Below, piece after piece: positions 46,600 through 59,559 of a stretch of 64,000 bases of DNA. This stretch comes from Symbiodinium kawagutii. Lineage: Eukaryota; Sar; Dinophyceae; Suessiales; Symbiodiniaceae. Positions within the stretch are counted from its first letter, which is position 1. The number at the start of each line of letters is the position of its first letter. Below the pieces are notes generated by a model. That model saw only the letters and a program-made list of their open reading frames with translations, did not search any database and was not told the DNA's origin. The DNA lies in assembly GCA_009767595.1 (NCBI GenBank), contig VSDK01018357.1:30909-94908 (forward strand). Reading direction: 5' to 3'. A program made the position numbers and the translations under genes.

Positions 46600-48553
46600 T
46601 CTAGATATTTTCAAACTAAGAACCAAAAGAACCTACACACACACACCTGTTTGCATAGATGTGTGCCTATCATGTATCTCTTTTATCTATTTCTCTATCT
46701 ATTCCATTTGATTGTGGGTTTGTGTTGACTCTTATCCCCAGAGCTGACCACTCTTGGTCCTGAGCCACAACGTCCTTCCCATCGCACGACATGCACGACC
46801 CAGTTCCAGTGGCCAAGCCATACACCAGGGTGGCTGGGGAACCGTCCAAAGGGTAACCATATGTAACCATTATCACAAGCCTGTTTAGAATGAAACAAGC
46901 TTCCAAGTAGCTTGGTAGCCACTTGAGCTACTTATAAACCAGCGGTCGTTTACCCTGATCCGCAATAACACGCCGTTCTCGTCATGAATCATGAGCCATT
47001 CTTGATTGTGAAGCATCATTTAACCAGCATTATCGACGGACCATCACTGCTCATTGCTTGAGCAGAATTCTACAACCATTATTGGACCCATCTTTGAACC
47101 TTCTACTCAGCATTAATTGATCTACCATCCACATAGAATCATTAAGCAGCAAGCACACGGCTCAGGTGGAGTCATGGCGTTCCCAATGCGATCAGCAACA
47201 ATGGATCCATGGCGATGACACTGCACCTAACCGACCTAAGAACCAACAACTCTTCCATCGATCAACTTGCTGGAAAACTCCAGCCACCACCTGAAAGTGG
47301 TTCTGTAAAATCAGTTTCAATCATTTAAATTTAATTATGAGGTAGATAGCCCAATGATAAATATTGCATAAGATTGTATAAGCATTATGCTAGTAAGATC
47401 TAGAGAGGCTTCCCGCGGACAACTGACGTCCTTTTCCTGAGCCCCACACGCTGATGGTCAGCCCAGCTATCTCAACCACACCGGAATTTGTATGAATCTG
47501 AAGGTTCTGTGCCTTTTTTGTTGATTGGCGTGGGACTTGCCACCTTAGTTTGTAAAGGCGTAGGTTTTTGTTGTAACGGCGTCGGTTTCTTGTAAAACAC
47601 CCAGGTTGCATGCCCGTATCTGTTTAACTTTCAGAACTTGTCCTATTGGTTCTCAGCTGGTCTGATCTGCGTGTCCTTCTGCCATGTTTGCTGAGATGGA
47701 AAAAATTAAGCCTGGCCCTCGGGAGGAAGTCTTCTTAGAAGAGCCTTGCGTCTGAGAGGCTTAAAGGCCCTGGATGTCCCAGCCACGAGATCTCCAACCC
47801 ATCTCTGGCTAATGGAAAATAAAAAGCCATGCACCAAAAACCGCCACAGGAAGCTCCCAGTACGACCTGGAGAACCCGGAGAAAACGTGGGAACCCAAAG
47901 AAAGCCAACCAACCCGGAGAAAGCACTGGCAACGTGGCGCAAGAAAAGGCCGCCTTATGGCAAGGCGGAGTTGACGTGAGAAAGATGCATAGGAATCTTG
48001 TAGCATCATATACCGTATCAATTTGGGCCAAAAAAACGTTTTGGGCCTCAAATGCCTATTGAAGCAAATTGTTTGCCTCAGGGCCTCAGGGTGACATTTG
48101 CTGCCTGTGAGTTTCTGTGAGTCTTTTGTGTGCCTCATCTACTGAAACGATGCTTGTCTGACACTTTTGGGCCTCTGCGAGCCTTTTGTGAAACTCAACT
48201 TTCTCGATGATCCTCATTTACTTGACGGTCCCCACTGACTGAGTCATGCTTCCGCACCCTATAGAAAATTTAACAAGAAAACAAATTCCGGAGTCCACGG
48301 AGAAAATCCCATCAGCGTGGAAATCTACAGAATTTGTATGATTGATTGACTGGCCCTGGGAATTCCCATGCTTTTGATGACGACATATGACGACACCTTG
48401 GGTCATCTTCACCACTAACCAAAAAGCAATTGTAAAGTCTTAACCTTTACATATTCAACCATCACTAGCCATTAGTTTACAATCGAGCAGCCCCTTGACT
48501 AGCCGCGTGCTCAGTCAGATTTACAGTGATTGCTGGTAAGCATTGTTAATCAT

Positions 48554-48603
<50 letters not shown>

Positions 48604-49130
48604 ATAGTATGCATGAGCGATGAATCAGAGCGAGCGCACCGGTCACCCCATTCTTCAACGCTTATCAACTATCATGATGAACCATCACCGTCTGCTAGAA
48701 CAACTGTTTCATGTTAAAAGCTGTAAGCAACAATCCGTAATCAATGTCTATCATCACTGCCATCATTACCTAACCCTCATCAGCAGTAACCACCTCGACC
48801 ATCAAAATCAACCCATGCGTTGCCGGGATGTGAGCTCACCATTGATCGAGCGCCCATCAATGCACGCTCAATCGTTGGTCGACCTATCAAAAGAATAGCA
48901 GCTCAGCAGCAAGCTAATGATATTAATGATTCAGTGGTTCAAACAACCGTTGACCCGTTGTCTTGTGATTGTTTTGATGGATGTAAACGGCTGTTGAATG
49001 ATCAAGTCACAGTCCTTCATGCTAATACCATCAAAATAACCAGCAACTAAGCCTCAATTCACCATCGGAACATCCGTTTTCCAATCCATCAGTTCAACAT
49101 CTCTTCACTCTCAATAAACTACCAAGTCTA
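46600..49130. other. spacer upstream of the ankyrin gene
   Basis: Holds an (AGT)n microsatellite at about 48557-48604. A plus-strand open frame at 47746-47979 (RKPTNPEKALATWRKKRPPY) overlaps a minus frame, and neither is convincing. No exon is supported. Confidence 0.35.
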
Positions 49131-49430
49131 CCAACATCCACCAACTAACCACCAACTAACATCCAACCATCCACCACCCACCATCCAATCCACCCACCAT
49201 CCATCCAATCCATCCACCATCCACCAACCATCGACCACCAATCCAACCATCCAATCCAACCATCCAATCCACCCACCATCCACCAACCATCGACCACCAA
49301 TCCAACCATCAACCAACCATCCACCACCAACCATCCATCCAATCCAACCATCCAACCAACCCTGTCCACCAACCATCCATCCAATCCATCCATCCATCCA
49401 ATCCATCCAACCCCTCCAACTTGGACAAAC
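49130..49430. repeat. CCATC/CAATCC-rich repeat
   Basis: Irregular repeats of ATCCACCAACC, CCATCCAATCC and CCATCCAT. The Trp/Gly/Asp-rich minus frames are artefacts. Confidence 0.9.
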
Positions 49431-49469
49431 ATTCCCTGTTATTGTTGGTGGAAATCCCCCATGAGTTGC

Positions 49470-49690
49470 TTGGTTAATATTGACCCATAGCCAAATATAA
49501 CTGGTATATATCCCCTATAGTTGCTGGTTGTTCTCCCCCATTATTAACGATTAACCAGCTATAGATAGCTATAGTTAACCACTGGTTGGTTGGTTAATAT
49601 TGACCCATAGCTACCTAGTTGGTATATATCCCCTATAGTTGTTAGTTATCATCCCCTACTATTAGCCATTAACCAGCTATTATTGGTTGG
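49470..49690. repeat. 120-bp tandem duplication
   Basis: TGGTTAATATTGACCCATAG occurs at 49471 and 49591. Both copies continue with GGTATATATCCCCTATAGTT and end in a TTAACCAGCTAT phrase. It lies just 3' (minus sense) of the exon at 49737. Confidence 0.8.
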
Positions 49691-49736
49691 TTACCTGCTT
49701 GACCCATCGCCAGATTTCGCGCCGGTCGCTTTTCAC

Positions 49737-49864
49737 GCTGAGGACACGCGTTTCCGCAGCTCCGCGGCGCGGCGCTTGAGGTCCGGCGGAGCGCTGGGCC
49801 GGGGCCCCGGCGGCGAGGCCGTCTCCAGGGGCGCGCACTTCTGTTGGGAGGCGTCGTGGAGGAC
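49737..49864 (-). CDS. candidate exon, unrecognised product
   Basis: A strongly GC-rich 128-bp exon from CTCTCCCAG|GTCCTC to TCAGC|GTGAAA. In phase 0 it encodes VLHDASQQKCAPLETASPPG then PRPSAPPDLKRRAAELRKRV, a Pro-rich linker leading into a basic helix. It follows the PRPP synthetase exons in order, but that gene exits in phase 2, which would select a different frame here, so I do not join them. Confidence 0.45.
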
Positions 49865-49869
49865 CTGGG

Positions 49870-50700
49870 AGAGGGCATGTGCAGCTGGGAGCACGGGGAG
49901 ATCTATGGGAAATCTGTGGGAAATCTATAGAACACCCATGGAAAATGATGGAAATCTATGGGAAACCTGTGGGAAACCTATGGGAAATCTATGGGCAATT
50001 GTGGAAACCCTTGGGATTTCTTTATTGGAAATGATGGAAATCCATGGTTTTTTTGTTGGAATATACCATCGCAAATCTGTGGGAACTCTCTTGGAAATTT
50101 CTTGGGATGATCAAATTCATCATTTACTAGGGTCATTTTTGTAGCATTCATGGGATCTAGTGCGATGCTAATGGTCTGAATGATGGATATCATCAAATGA
50201 TGGGAATGTAAATGAATACATAAAAAAAAACAGGAGCAAATAAGGGGTACGAGTACCATCACAATAGGGATATCAGCACCACTAAGGGGCATGATCAACA
50301 ATCATCGGGACTTTATTTGATTTTATTGCCGTATTACATACTGTACCGTTAACGATGGCTTGAAATGCAATGACCACGCTGCCAGCATTGGACAATTCTT
50401 TCTCCAATCATGTATTGGCCATGTCTCGGATGATTGCTTGGCCTACCGTACCCACGGCACTTGGTTCGTTATATGAGCCGCTGCTTTTGTTCATGCAATC
50501 TCTTGACGCTACTTTGAAGGGCGAATTGGGCCTCGTTCAGTTTTAACACAATTAGGACCGGATGACGTCATATGGGTACTAATGTAAACAAATCTCATTC
50601 GGTCAGGCGGACCCATCTCTTTCACCAGCTCACTATGGATGAGAGGAAACAATAGTGCACACCCTTTCCTTAGAATGAATTGCCCAAATAAAAGTCGTTG
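49870..50700. other. intron-like sequence with ATGGGAAATCT repeats
   Basis: The first 200 bp repeat GGGAAATCTATGG/GGGAAACCTGTGG phrases. The remainder shows no supported exon. Confidence 0.4.
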
Positions 50701-50879
50701 CTCACATGGAAAACCGTGGGGCAACTTCATCATATCTCATCATCTTTGCTGGCCAAGTCTACCTTCGTGGTCAATGATCAGGTCATGTCCCAAGCCGTGA
50801 AACCACGAGCAACTGCCAAAAAGCCGACCGCACCCATCCATTCCTCAGCCATCCTCAGCCCTTTTCATCAGCAGGGGCT

Positions 50880-51110
50880 CTACCGAGTTGCAGGGTCAGG
50901 ATCCTTCGGCCCAATAGCTTTGAACTTGGCAACATTCACCTGGATCCCGGGGTCTGCAGTACCCCGGACTCGATTCAACAGGCCGAAGCAGCGGCCCAAG
51001 CCACAACTCCCACCATCTGAAACTCTTTCATTGACAACTTTCACTACCAACACGTGCGGCACATCCCCAAAACACATGCTCACAACAACAGATTGCTTGG
51101 GGGGGACCAC
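50880..51110 (-). CDS. candidate coding island, strand uncertain
   Basis: The minus strand is open for 76 codons (VVSMCFGDVPHVLVVKVVNE, RVSDGGSCGLGRCFGLLNRV). The plus strand is open for 206 codons over 50698-51318 but is Thr/Pro/Leu-rich, as expected of an antisense frame. Splice sites could not be fixed. The minus reading is favoured by the direction of the neighbours. Confidence 0.3.
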   Translation of the reverse strand: MVPPKQSVVVSMCFGDVPHVLVVKVVNERVSDGGSCGLGRCFGLLNRVRGTADPGIQVNVAKFKAIGPKDPDPATR

Positions 51111-52371
51111 TTCACCTCCACTTGGTTACACCAAGTGGTTACACCACTCCACTTGTACCTCCTGTCCCCGCTTAGAAGGGTACCCCTGGCTCCTTCCGCA
51201 GCTGCTGAACAAGCAGCTGGAGCGCCCAGGTGAAGTCTTGCTATGGCACCTGCGCAGATCCGATCAGATATGGTTTAGCACAGTGGTTCTGGTTACCATG
51301 GGCCCCCAAAACCCCTGAAAAGGTAGCTTTTACCCTCCAAAATATGGGTTATAAGCTTGAAAAACAATGGTTTTGGGAGCCCTAGGTATCAACCACTAGC
51401 AACCATCATCACTGGGCATGAATGGAGTTGTAAAAGGTTCGTAATGGCTAGAGACATGCGATTTACTCCAAACATTTGGACCTGCAAATAGTGAAACTGG
51501 ATGAGACAGAAGTGGGCCGAAACCATGTTTACATACGCTGACTCTTGCAGACAGGAACTCTACACTTCCTGCGTTAAGCCATGTATTCTCAGCATGGTGG
51601 TTCGGTATGCATGACAAAAACTGCTCGGCGGGTAATAACATATGGATGTTTCCAAACATGGTGAAACCCAGAAATGGTAATATTTCGGAAAATAACTACT
51701 GTACTATTTTTGGATGGTCAGTAGGTGCGACGATTTATGGACAAACCCATACTCGAAACCATCAAACGGTTCATGCCAAATACAAAGCGTCTTCACACTT
51801 ATGATGACAGAAACTCTTCAGTGAACTCCAAAAAAATATTCGACATCTTGTCAGCAGCCCGTTTCCGGAGGCCAACGCCTGAGAAGGGACGTTGAGTTGG
51901 AAATGCACTTTTCACTTCTAATTCTAATGGCAGTAAACATACGTGCATCATCGTGCATCTATGTCATCTCAAGCAATCATCTCTCTCTCTCTTTCTCTTT
52001 CTCTGAACTCTCTGTCTATCTCTCTCTTCTCTCTCTCTCTATGCTGAGCGGCACCGTGTGCGACAGAGACGACTGTGATGACCCCTACAAGCCAATCTGA
52101 ATCACTTGGTTCGCAGCAACCAGCTATCAGTGATTTGCTACTAGACCATCAACCCCATTTGCCATTCTGAGCCATTGTCAATATCGTAAACCCTTCTCAA
52201 CCGTCATCGATCACCACAAAAAGCATCATGAATAGCCATTCCTTGCCACTAGCATCACTAGCACTTCTTATTCACTGTGATCAACCATGACATATCATGA
52301 CTAACCATGACTAACCCTTTTCAACCCCAATATCAACCATTACTACCAGGTAGATCCACAACGGGCCCTAC

Positions 52372-55300
52372 CCCTTCACAGCCGCAATGGGCTCCGCACC
52401 TGCCAGCAGCTTGGAGATCTCGATGACCTTTACGCGGCTGGGCAGCTGCGGATCCATGGCACCCAAGCGCCGCAATGCTGCAGTCTGATCCACGCTGTTG
52501 GTGACCGCGAGCCACTGCAGGTTGAAGTCCTGAAGGAGCACAGCAGCCAAAGAGGTGACCAGGTGGTGACCAACGAACCGTCATCAACAGGTGACCAACA
52601 GAAGTGGTGACCAACAGGTGACCCGGTTGGTCACCAACGGAGATTGCAAACAACCGAAGCATTTGCTCAAGTTTCCCAGGTTCTTATGTCCAGGATTTTA
52701 TGTCGTTGATATGGATCCAAAATGATCTAATCATTCAATAAAGAAAAAACACAATGTCCTTGAGACGTACCTGAACCATCAGTTTCCCAAACAAGGTAAA
52801 ACCAAGTGCAGGGTATCATATCTATCCATCCATCCATCCATCCATCCATCCATCCATCCATCCATCCATCCATCTATCTATATACATTTCATATTACTTT
52901 GATTTTTCGATCAATCAAAACATGCTCATTTTGTAAAACAAACAAAGGTTCAAACATGTTGAACATGTTGAACGTATTTGCATATAAACAATTTCAACAC
53001 TTGCAACCCCTCATATTCAAAAGGGGATCCAGCGAAAACTTCGTCAACTCAGCGAGGGGAGATCGTTTTCGGTCGTCTGGATTGTGGCAGCCCATAGTCT
53101 TGACAGCTTAGCCACTGCTGCACCAGCATCGAACTGATGAGCAACCCACTACAATCATTGCAAAACGACATGGATATGTTCACAAATTTATTTGCCACAA
53201 AGCTTACAAATTCCCCACCTACCACTGGCCCTTCCACACATGATCATGACTGGCACGGGATAAATGGGATAACAAACTCCAATGATCATGACTGGTATGT
53301 GGTAGCTATCACTGGATCACCAGGGTCAACTCCGAAAGCCTCCACCAAGGATTTGATCTTCTCGCCAGCATCTCCTGAGAAATAGCCTCGCAGCAGTCTC
53401 TGAAGTGATGGCATGCACCGATTCATGGAAACCGACAATGCTGGCGCCAAAATGCCCTGCTGGAAAGTGATTTGCTCATGAATCAAAAAATATCATATCT
53501 ATATATACATATATATATATATACACAGTATATCAATGAAAATAAATCACATGTACAGATATAGATAAAGTTGTATTTCACTATATAAAAAAATAACTGA
53601 TATTATATGCTAATGTGTTGGAAACCTAATCTGACTAAGTACAGTCAAGGCTAGCATCAAGACTAGCGTCAAGACTAGGTCACCTCCTGGGATTGCAACT
53701 CGGAAAACTCACCCGAGCGAGAATGATGACGCTTGGAATAGGGCCCCGTGTTCCAGCCATGAAGATGTAGTTTCCTCCTCTTTTTCAAAGGTTTCCAACT
53801 TCTCTGTGCTTTGCCAGCACCCGCGCCCCTGAATTTGAATCACCATATCTGAACCTGGTTGGCCAGTAGGGATTCAATCATTCAACCACACCCACCAACT
53901 AACTTACATAATCTTATATAAATTTCAAGCATCTGGACAACGTGCTTGGGTGACACATGGCTACTATGTGGAACAATATGGTGATGCTCACATATTCCAA
54001 CTCAACATCTCGGTGGAAACATGTGGAAACCATCACCGCATATCACCGCTGGCCACGCGCATCACCACCGAGTCGCCATGTGGAGCTACGCCATAGAGGC
54101 GAGCCGCCGGCAATGTCACGCGCAAGGCGGCGCAAACCTCAACGAGATTTCCTGAGGCGCGGGTGCAAGCACCCACCCGTGCCATATTATGTTCGCGGTC
54201 CTGCTACGAGCCATGGAAGTTGTCAGAGTTCCAAGCATCTTTTGGGATAAAAAATGTCGATGATATCTTCACGTTTCTGTGCAAGAGGTGGATTTGTCCA
54301 GAAATCGCAGGACTACCTAGCCAAACGATGCCAAACGGTACTTCACCTTCAAAAAAACACACGCACTACTGTAACCAAAGTTGACAATGTGGTTGTTGTT
54401 TGCTTTCTAGGTGCATTGGCGGAATCCCAAGGTAATTAATGATGTCCTGTACAATCAGTCTCTTCAGAAGCACCCCGCCCCCTCATCCCCCTTGTGCCAC
54501 AACGGTGATCGCTTTGGAGCTGAGTCACCACAAGTGTCAAACATGTCGTCGATAACAATCACCGTGGTGACCGCTTTCAGATCCCCCTCTGAGATGATCT
54601 TCACATCACCTGGGACCCAGGGACCCTGCTGGATCTCTGCCGCGGCGTGTCCACAGCTGGTGAAGATCTGTGACGAACATCGGATGTGAAAAGGATGATG
54701 TGATTCGCAGGGGCGGCCTTTTTGATGCAACTTCTTTTCCTTGCACCCTGAATATCCTTGGAAAGTGGTCTGTGCGCAAACGGTTGCATCAATGAATGCT
54801 ACAACGATTACTGTAGTTGCCAAGCTTTGATCAAATGAGCTACTGGTTACACCGTTGACTGCCAGTATACCCACTGTATAGCGTATAGTTGGACTGCAAC
54901 CTGCCGGGAAATCCGTGGTATAAAAAGCCATGAGTACCCACTAAAACTGATGATCTACAAGCAATCGCCACCTCTTGGAATGAGCAGCTCGCTCCGAACC
55001 TCGTCCTCCCCCTTTCTGTCGAAAGCGGTCTGCCATGATGAAACCAACGCGGAGAATGTCTGCCATTCCTGGAGCAGCAAGGCAATATCACGGTCAGCTC
55101 GGAGCAAATATGGAAATCTCATGAAATCTCCAAGGTGAACCCAACGTACTGGTGCGGAGCCATCCTAGGTGACCGTGCTTTGTGTAGTCAATCCAATCCT
55201 CATCCATGAAGATTGCTAGTCTGTAACAATTGTAGGACTCTCATTTCTTGGAGTATGATTGATGTGAGGTCTATAATTCAAAGCGTAAACAGTTGATGGT

Positions 55301-58300
55301 ATATATATCATGAGCCATTTGCTTAAACTTAAAGACTAGGATAGTTTGTAGATTTCCAATTGCAAGCATACCAATTCCTGGGTTCTGCCCACTTCCAATC
55401 AGTGTGACAATTGCAGTATGGATATTTCTAGAGGAAAAACTACAGAGCAATCACGGCACGCAAGGGCTGCAGAGATATAGAACATGAAATCTCAGGTTTC
55501 GCAATGGCTCCAAACAAGGGAAGGGGATCCAAAAGATCTTTCCTGGGCGCCATCCCAGGCAATTGAGTTATGAGCAGCATGAACTGCGGCATGCTGTTCT
55601 AGGCTGCTGGTTGATTCAGTCAAGAGATCAATGTATACACTTCAAATTCATATGAGAATATATACAATTATTAATATGTACATATAATTATAGCTGATGA
55701 ATAAAAAAAGTGTGCAAACAAATTGATTGATGTGAATTGGAAAATACAGTTGCACGCGTGCGTGCGTGCATACCGTCTTGCTATCAGGAATACCTGGTCT
55801 GCTGATAACTATCCATTGATATTCAATGTGACACCTCCGCGTTTCATCATTTCATCCGTCTGACAAAACACCCCTTTCACAGTTGGGACTGTGCATGAAT
55901 GATAATCATCACTGTCAAAAACAAACAACTGGAAAGGACGTGAAAGAACTATGAACAAGTCGCCCAACACCACCCCGCAAGAAGTATGTCATCACACGCT
56001 GGCTCCAGCAAATTTGCATTCAACTTGGTGCAGCTAGTGCTATGGAACCGGTACACAGCAGCACCGTCCCGGCGGGCCCAGTGTCTTCGCGTGAACTTCA
56101 TACCACCGCCGTTGGTGGCACAAACCACAGTGTGATCTTCGTCAAAGTCGAAGACATTGCGCTTAATGAAATCAGCCAAGTAGCCATCCTGATCACTTCA
56201 ACCAGCAAAATGTTGATCCAGGTGCCGGTTCAGTTGCTCGCTCCCTTGATGTTGATCACTTTTCTTGGCATCCACTGCTTAGTAAGCAGTGCTTGTATAT
56301 AGCTATAAGCAAAGCAAGCCAAAGAAAATGAAGTGCTTGTCGACACACCAAGAGCTGCGATCTGCATTGTTCAATAACCGCGGTTGACCCACAAAGGGGG
56401 GTAGGGCTCGGTTTGGGACATTTCTTTCGGGAGGACTAAGGTCAATTCTGTTTATATATAGCTTTGGCATGTGTACAAATAAATCTTAACACCTAGATAT
56501 GTATCTCTCTAAGTTCTTTCCGGAGTTGCTTTGCAGTCGAGTCTTCATCGGTCCTCGTGGGCTTACGCAAGCTTGCCCTGCACTTGCTCAAACGTATCAC
56601 CCTGAGGTGAATGAGATTTGCTAGGAATATATGTAAATGACATCATTAATGAGGGAATGGCTTCAGAATGATCAGCTGCTGGATATTGCCCCTCCGCCCC
56701 GTTTCTCCGCCGCGCATCCGAGCTCAACTCGTCTAGAACCATGCCAGGTGGACCTTGACACAGGATCCAGGGAGCACAGGTTTATAGGAAAGCCAGATCA
56801 GCCATGGTCACTGCTTATAATCATTGATGTTCCATGATCTTCCTGTTGGCTTTTTAAAAATAACATAAATTAATGATTAATGAACCATTGTTCATGGTTG
56901 ATCATTGGATCCAACTATATAATAAATTTTATTACGTAAGCATTGTTGATGGTTGATCGTCAGCTACTATATCAACGGTGAATTTGATCTCATTCACATC
57001 AATTATCTTTCTAGAGTGGTTGCAATAGCTCCCCACCATTTTGAGGACCATAAACTGCTGATGCTTCATCAATAAATCGTGGCTGCAGCCGGAATGCAAC
57101 CGGACCCTGCAACAGGTGTCTTAAAGTCAATCACAGACACATCCTCAGATCATCCATCCATTACAAGGATCAATCTCCTTCGGAGTCCAAAACTGAAGTC
57201 ACACCCAAAATCACTTGGCAAATTATGATCCAACCATGGCTTCCATGAATTGACACGTCTGCATCACTAGCAACATCTACCTTAATCCTTACATCTTTGT
57301 CATTCTCTGTCCTCCAACCTCCACCATTTCCTCCATCCAAGGAGCTGAAGGCTGCTTCCGCCTGGTTGTGCAAATCCACCGTCACCAGTCGCGTGGCGCC
57401 CGCCGTGCGGATGCAGCGCAGCAGCAGCTTCGGGGCAATGGCCTCGCCGGCCACCAGCTTCCGGTCCTGCCGCGCGTACTCCAAACCTCAGTGGCCCGGG
57501 GGCGCCGCATGGATGGCCACATGGATGGCTGCCTCACCGTTGGGGAGGCCACTTGGAACTGCCAAATCAGCTGATCTTTCATGCCAGTCTTGTCTTCACA
57601 GGATGCCAAGCTACCCTGAATCATGTTCTTGGTACAGCTGTGCCGGCGGGTTTGTCCATATACACCAGGCTGGAGACAATCTCAATTTTAGGAGAACAAG
57701 AATTGTTGGAACCCCCCCAGTCATCCCCACTTCGTCGTTTAATTTAATGGGAGATGCAGCCATCAATAAAGTGCCCGGCTGCCCAACCATCTTTTACAAT
57801 AATACTGTAACAATAAGTGTATAGATTGCGCTTTTCATGAAACATAGGGGTGGTCCATCAACGGCTGGGTCAATATTTGATTATTATTTATATGTTCTCC
57901 CTTTGTTGCACGGCAAAACGTGGTGACTAATATTCACAAATAGCAAGCATGATTCTTTCATCATCAACATTCATCGAATGACTGTTCTGGGTTTCAACTC
58001 CCTATATGTCCCTCTGTTTGACTCTTTGGTGGTCGAACCACCCCTATGAAAATACTAGTCAACCAACCAAGTGCTGTTGACATGTGTGAATGATTACTAG
58101 GGGAAATAAAAACGTCCATCAAACCACCAACCAAATGGTCATCATCCCCATTATATAACTATGATTCACACTTCCTGATCATGGTTAAAACCACCGACCA
58201 GTAGTTGTTTAACCCACTCCCTTCGGTCTGCTGCACGCCCCCGGCTGACGCAGAGAGCGCACAATGTCAGTAGTTGTTTAACCATTGTTGTTGCTTATCA

Positions 58301-59559
58301 TCATCTATTTCTAGGGAAAAGAAATCATGGTTAAAACCACCAGGCAGTTCACCATAGCCTCAACAGCTGGTAGCCACCAAGGCACAGGGCATCACCACCG
58401 TGAGGCGATGTGGCGTTTCGCCTCGCAAAGCATCAACCGTGAGCAGCAGTCCTCAGTGAGACCCCAGGATCCTCCAGGATCCTCGCCAGGATCCTCGGGA
58501 GAATCCTCGGGTTTGGAGAATCAGCTTCCAATTCATATGGAAAATCTGGTGCTTGGGAGAAAAATCGCGGCTCATGATGCATCATGATGCATGACTTCCT
58601 TCGAGACGTGTGACTTTCTAGCATTGTTTCGGGTGCATTTGGCACTGCTACACGAAACAAAAAACACATGGCATGACGTGCGCATTCACAAACCTCCCCG
58701 GTCAAAGAACATCTGAAATTACACCTGATATGATATATATGCGATATGTTCGAAACAAACCAGCCGAAAGGAAGTACACATTTGACAGAGTTTCATCCGT
58801 CAAGAAGAAAAAAACATACGACTTCACTTCACCATTCGACAGCATCAGTCTGGCTTAAACCATGGCAGCAAAGGCTGGGTTGCGGGATGTTGCTCCAGCG
58901 ATAAAACTACTTTACTTAACCAGCGCGGCATCCATTTACAACCAAGATACTGTGAGGTTACCCTGCTATGGAACTATCATGAACCATCCATGTAGCCAAC
59001 CCAAGCTTAGATTAAGCTTGAACATCCCAAGTAAGTGCTCACCAGTTCTGACCAGAAACGCATCAAGGAGAAGTTGACCTCGGACATGGCATCATTTCCT
59101 GAGTGCTGCAGGATTCCCTGGAAAACTTGGTTGAACCCAGCTACATGCAGGTGGAACGTACGTGGACATCAGGTTGTTTCCTTCAACCATCCCCCACAAA
59201 CGTTGCACAAACAACCGATCTATCATTCATAGCTGGTAGATCTGAGCCTTTTAGTTGTGCCCATCCCATTGTTGATGGCCCCTTGCTCTACCTAGTTCAT
59301 GCGCTGCTGGTGAATTCGCAGTGTGGGCTTTCCAGCACCATAGCGCTATCTGTATCTCCCATTGGCCCATTGGGGATGATGTGACGGCGATACTTGGCTG
59401 CTTGCAAGACCACGACCCCAGGGGAACTCATATCATTTGCACACCGGGATTCGCACAATTACCACAAAAACGTCGTGGTTCGCCACAGTTTGCAAGACTT
59501 TGGCGCCAATCTCGCCGTTGTCGAACATGTGAAAGGCGCACTCCCCAAATCGCCATTTC
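52372..59559 (-). CDS. PRPS: ribose-phosphate pyrophosphokinase (PRPP synthetase), 10 exons placed
   Basis: Exons in order: 59559-59463, 59117-59060, 58451-58386, 57486 to about 57347, 56188-56065, 55068-55000, 54609-54529, 54151-54077, 53386-53346 and 52529-52372. They give, in one frame, [127 protein letters not shown] and [10 protein letters not shown]. These match the PRPP synthetase order: the FxNGE loop, YARQDRK ATP-site segment, TVDLH metal site, VDDMxDT PRPP loop, THG turn and VTN strand. The enzyme makes PRPP from ribose 5-phosphate and ATP for nucleotide synthesis. Donors are GT except GC after 54077. Unresolved: the N-terminus, about 13-15 residues between exons 4 and 5 (one small exon), and the last residues after [12 protein letters not shown]. 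The flexible-loop region [11 protein letters not shown] departs from the usual KRR. Confidence 0.92.
52824..52872. repeat. (CATC)n microsatellite
   Basis: About twelve CATC units in the intron between PRPP synthetase exons at 53346 and 52529. Confidence 0.9.
57843..58048. mobile_element. 206-bp inverted-repeat element in a PRPP synthetase intron
   Basis: The left end is CATAGGGGTGGTCCATC. The right end, on the other strand, is CATAGGGGTGGTTCGACC. It lies in the intron between exons 58386 and 57486. No target duplication was identified. Confidence 0.5.
58155..58345. repeat. dispersed intron repeat ATCATGGTTAAAACCACC
   Basis: The 18-mer core occurs at about 58178 and 58327, here just 3' (minus sense) of the exon ending at 58386. 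It also occurs at about 37922, beside the exon ending at 37979. The 37922 and 58178 copies share further upstream similarity (CCCCATTA..ACTAT). Confidence 0.6.

Noticed and set aside
50698..51318. 206-residue plus-strand frame
   Set aside because: Thr/Pro/Leu-rich composition suggests an antisense shadow; all recognised neighbours are on the minus strand and no domain is visible.
53350..53486. Longer reading of the 53.4-kb exon ([18 protein letters not shown]…)
   Set aside because: Starting the exon at 53386 instead joins PHG to [13 protein letters not shown] in frame, matching PRPP synthetase; the upstream part is intron.
53715..53790. Possible exon [20 protein letters not shown] with a GTGAGT donor
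   Set aside because: It would interrupt PRPP synthetase between exons that already join perfectly; treated as chance.
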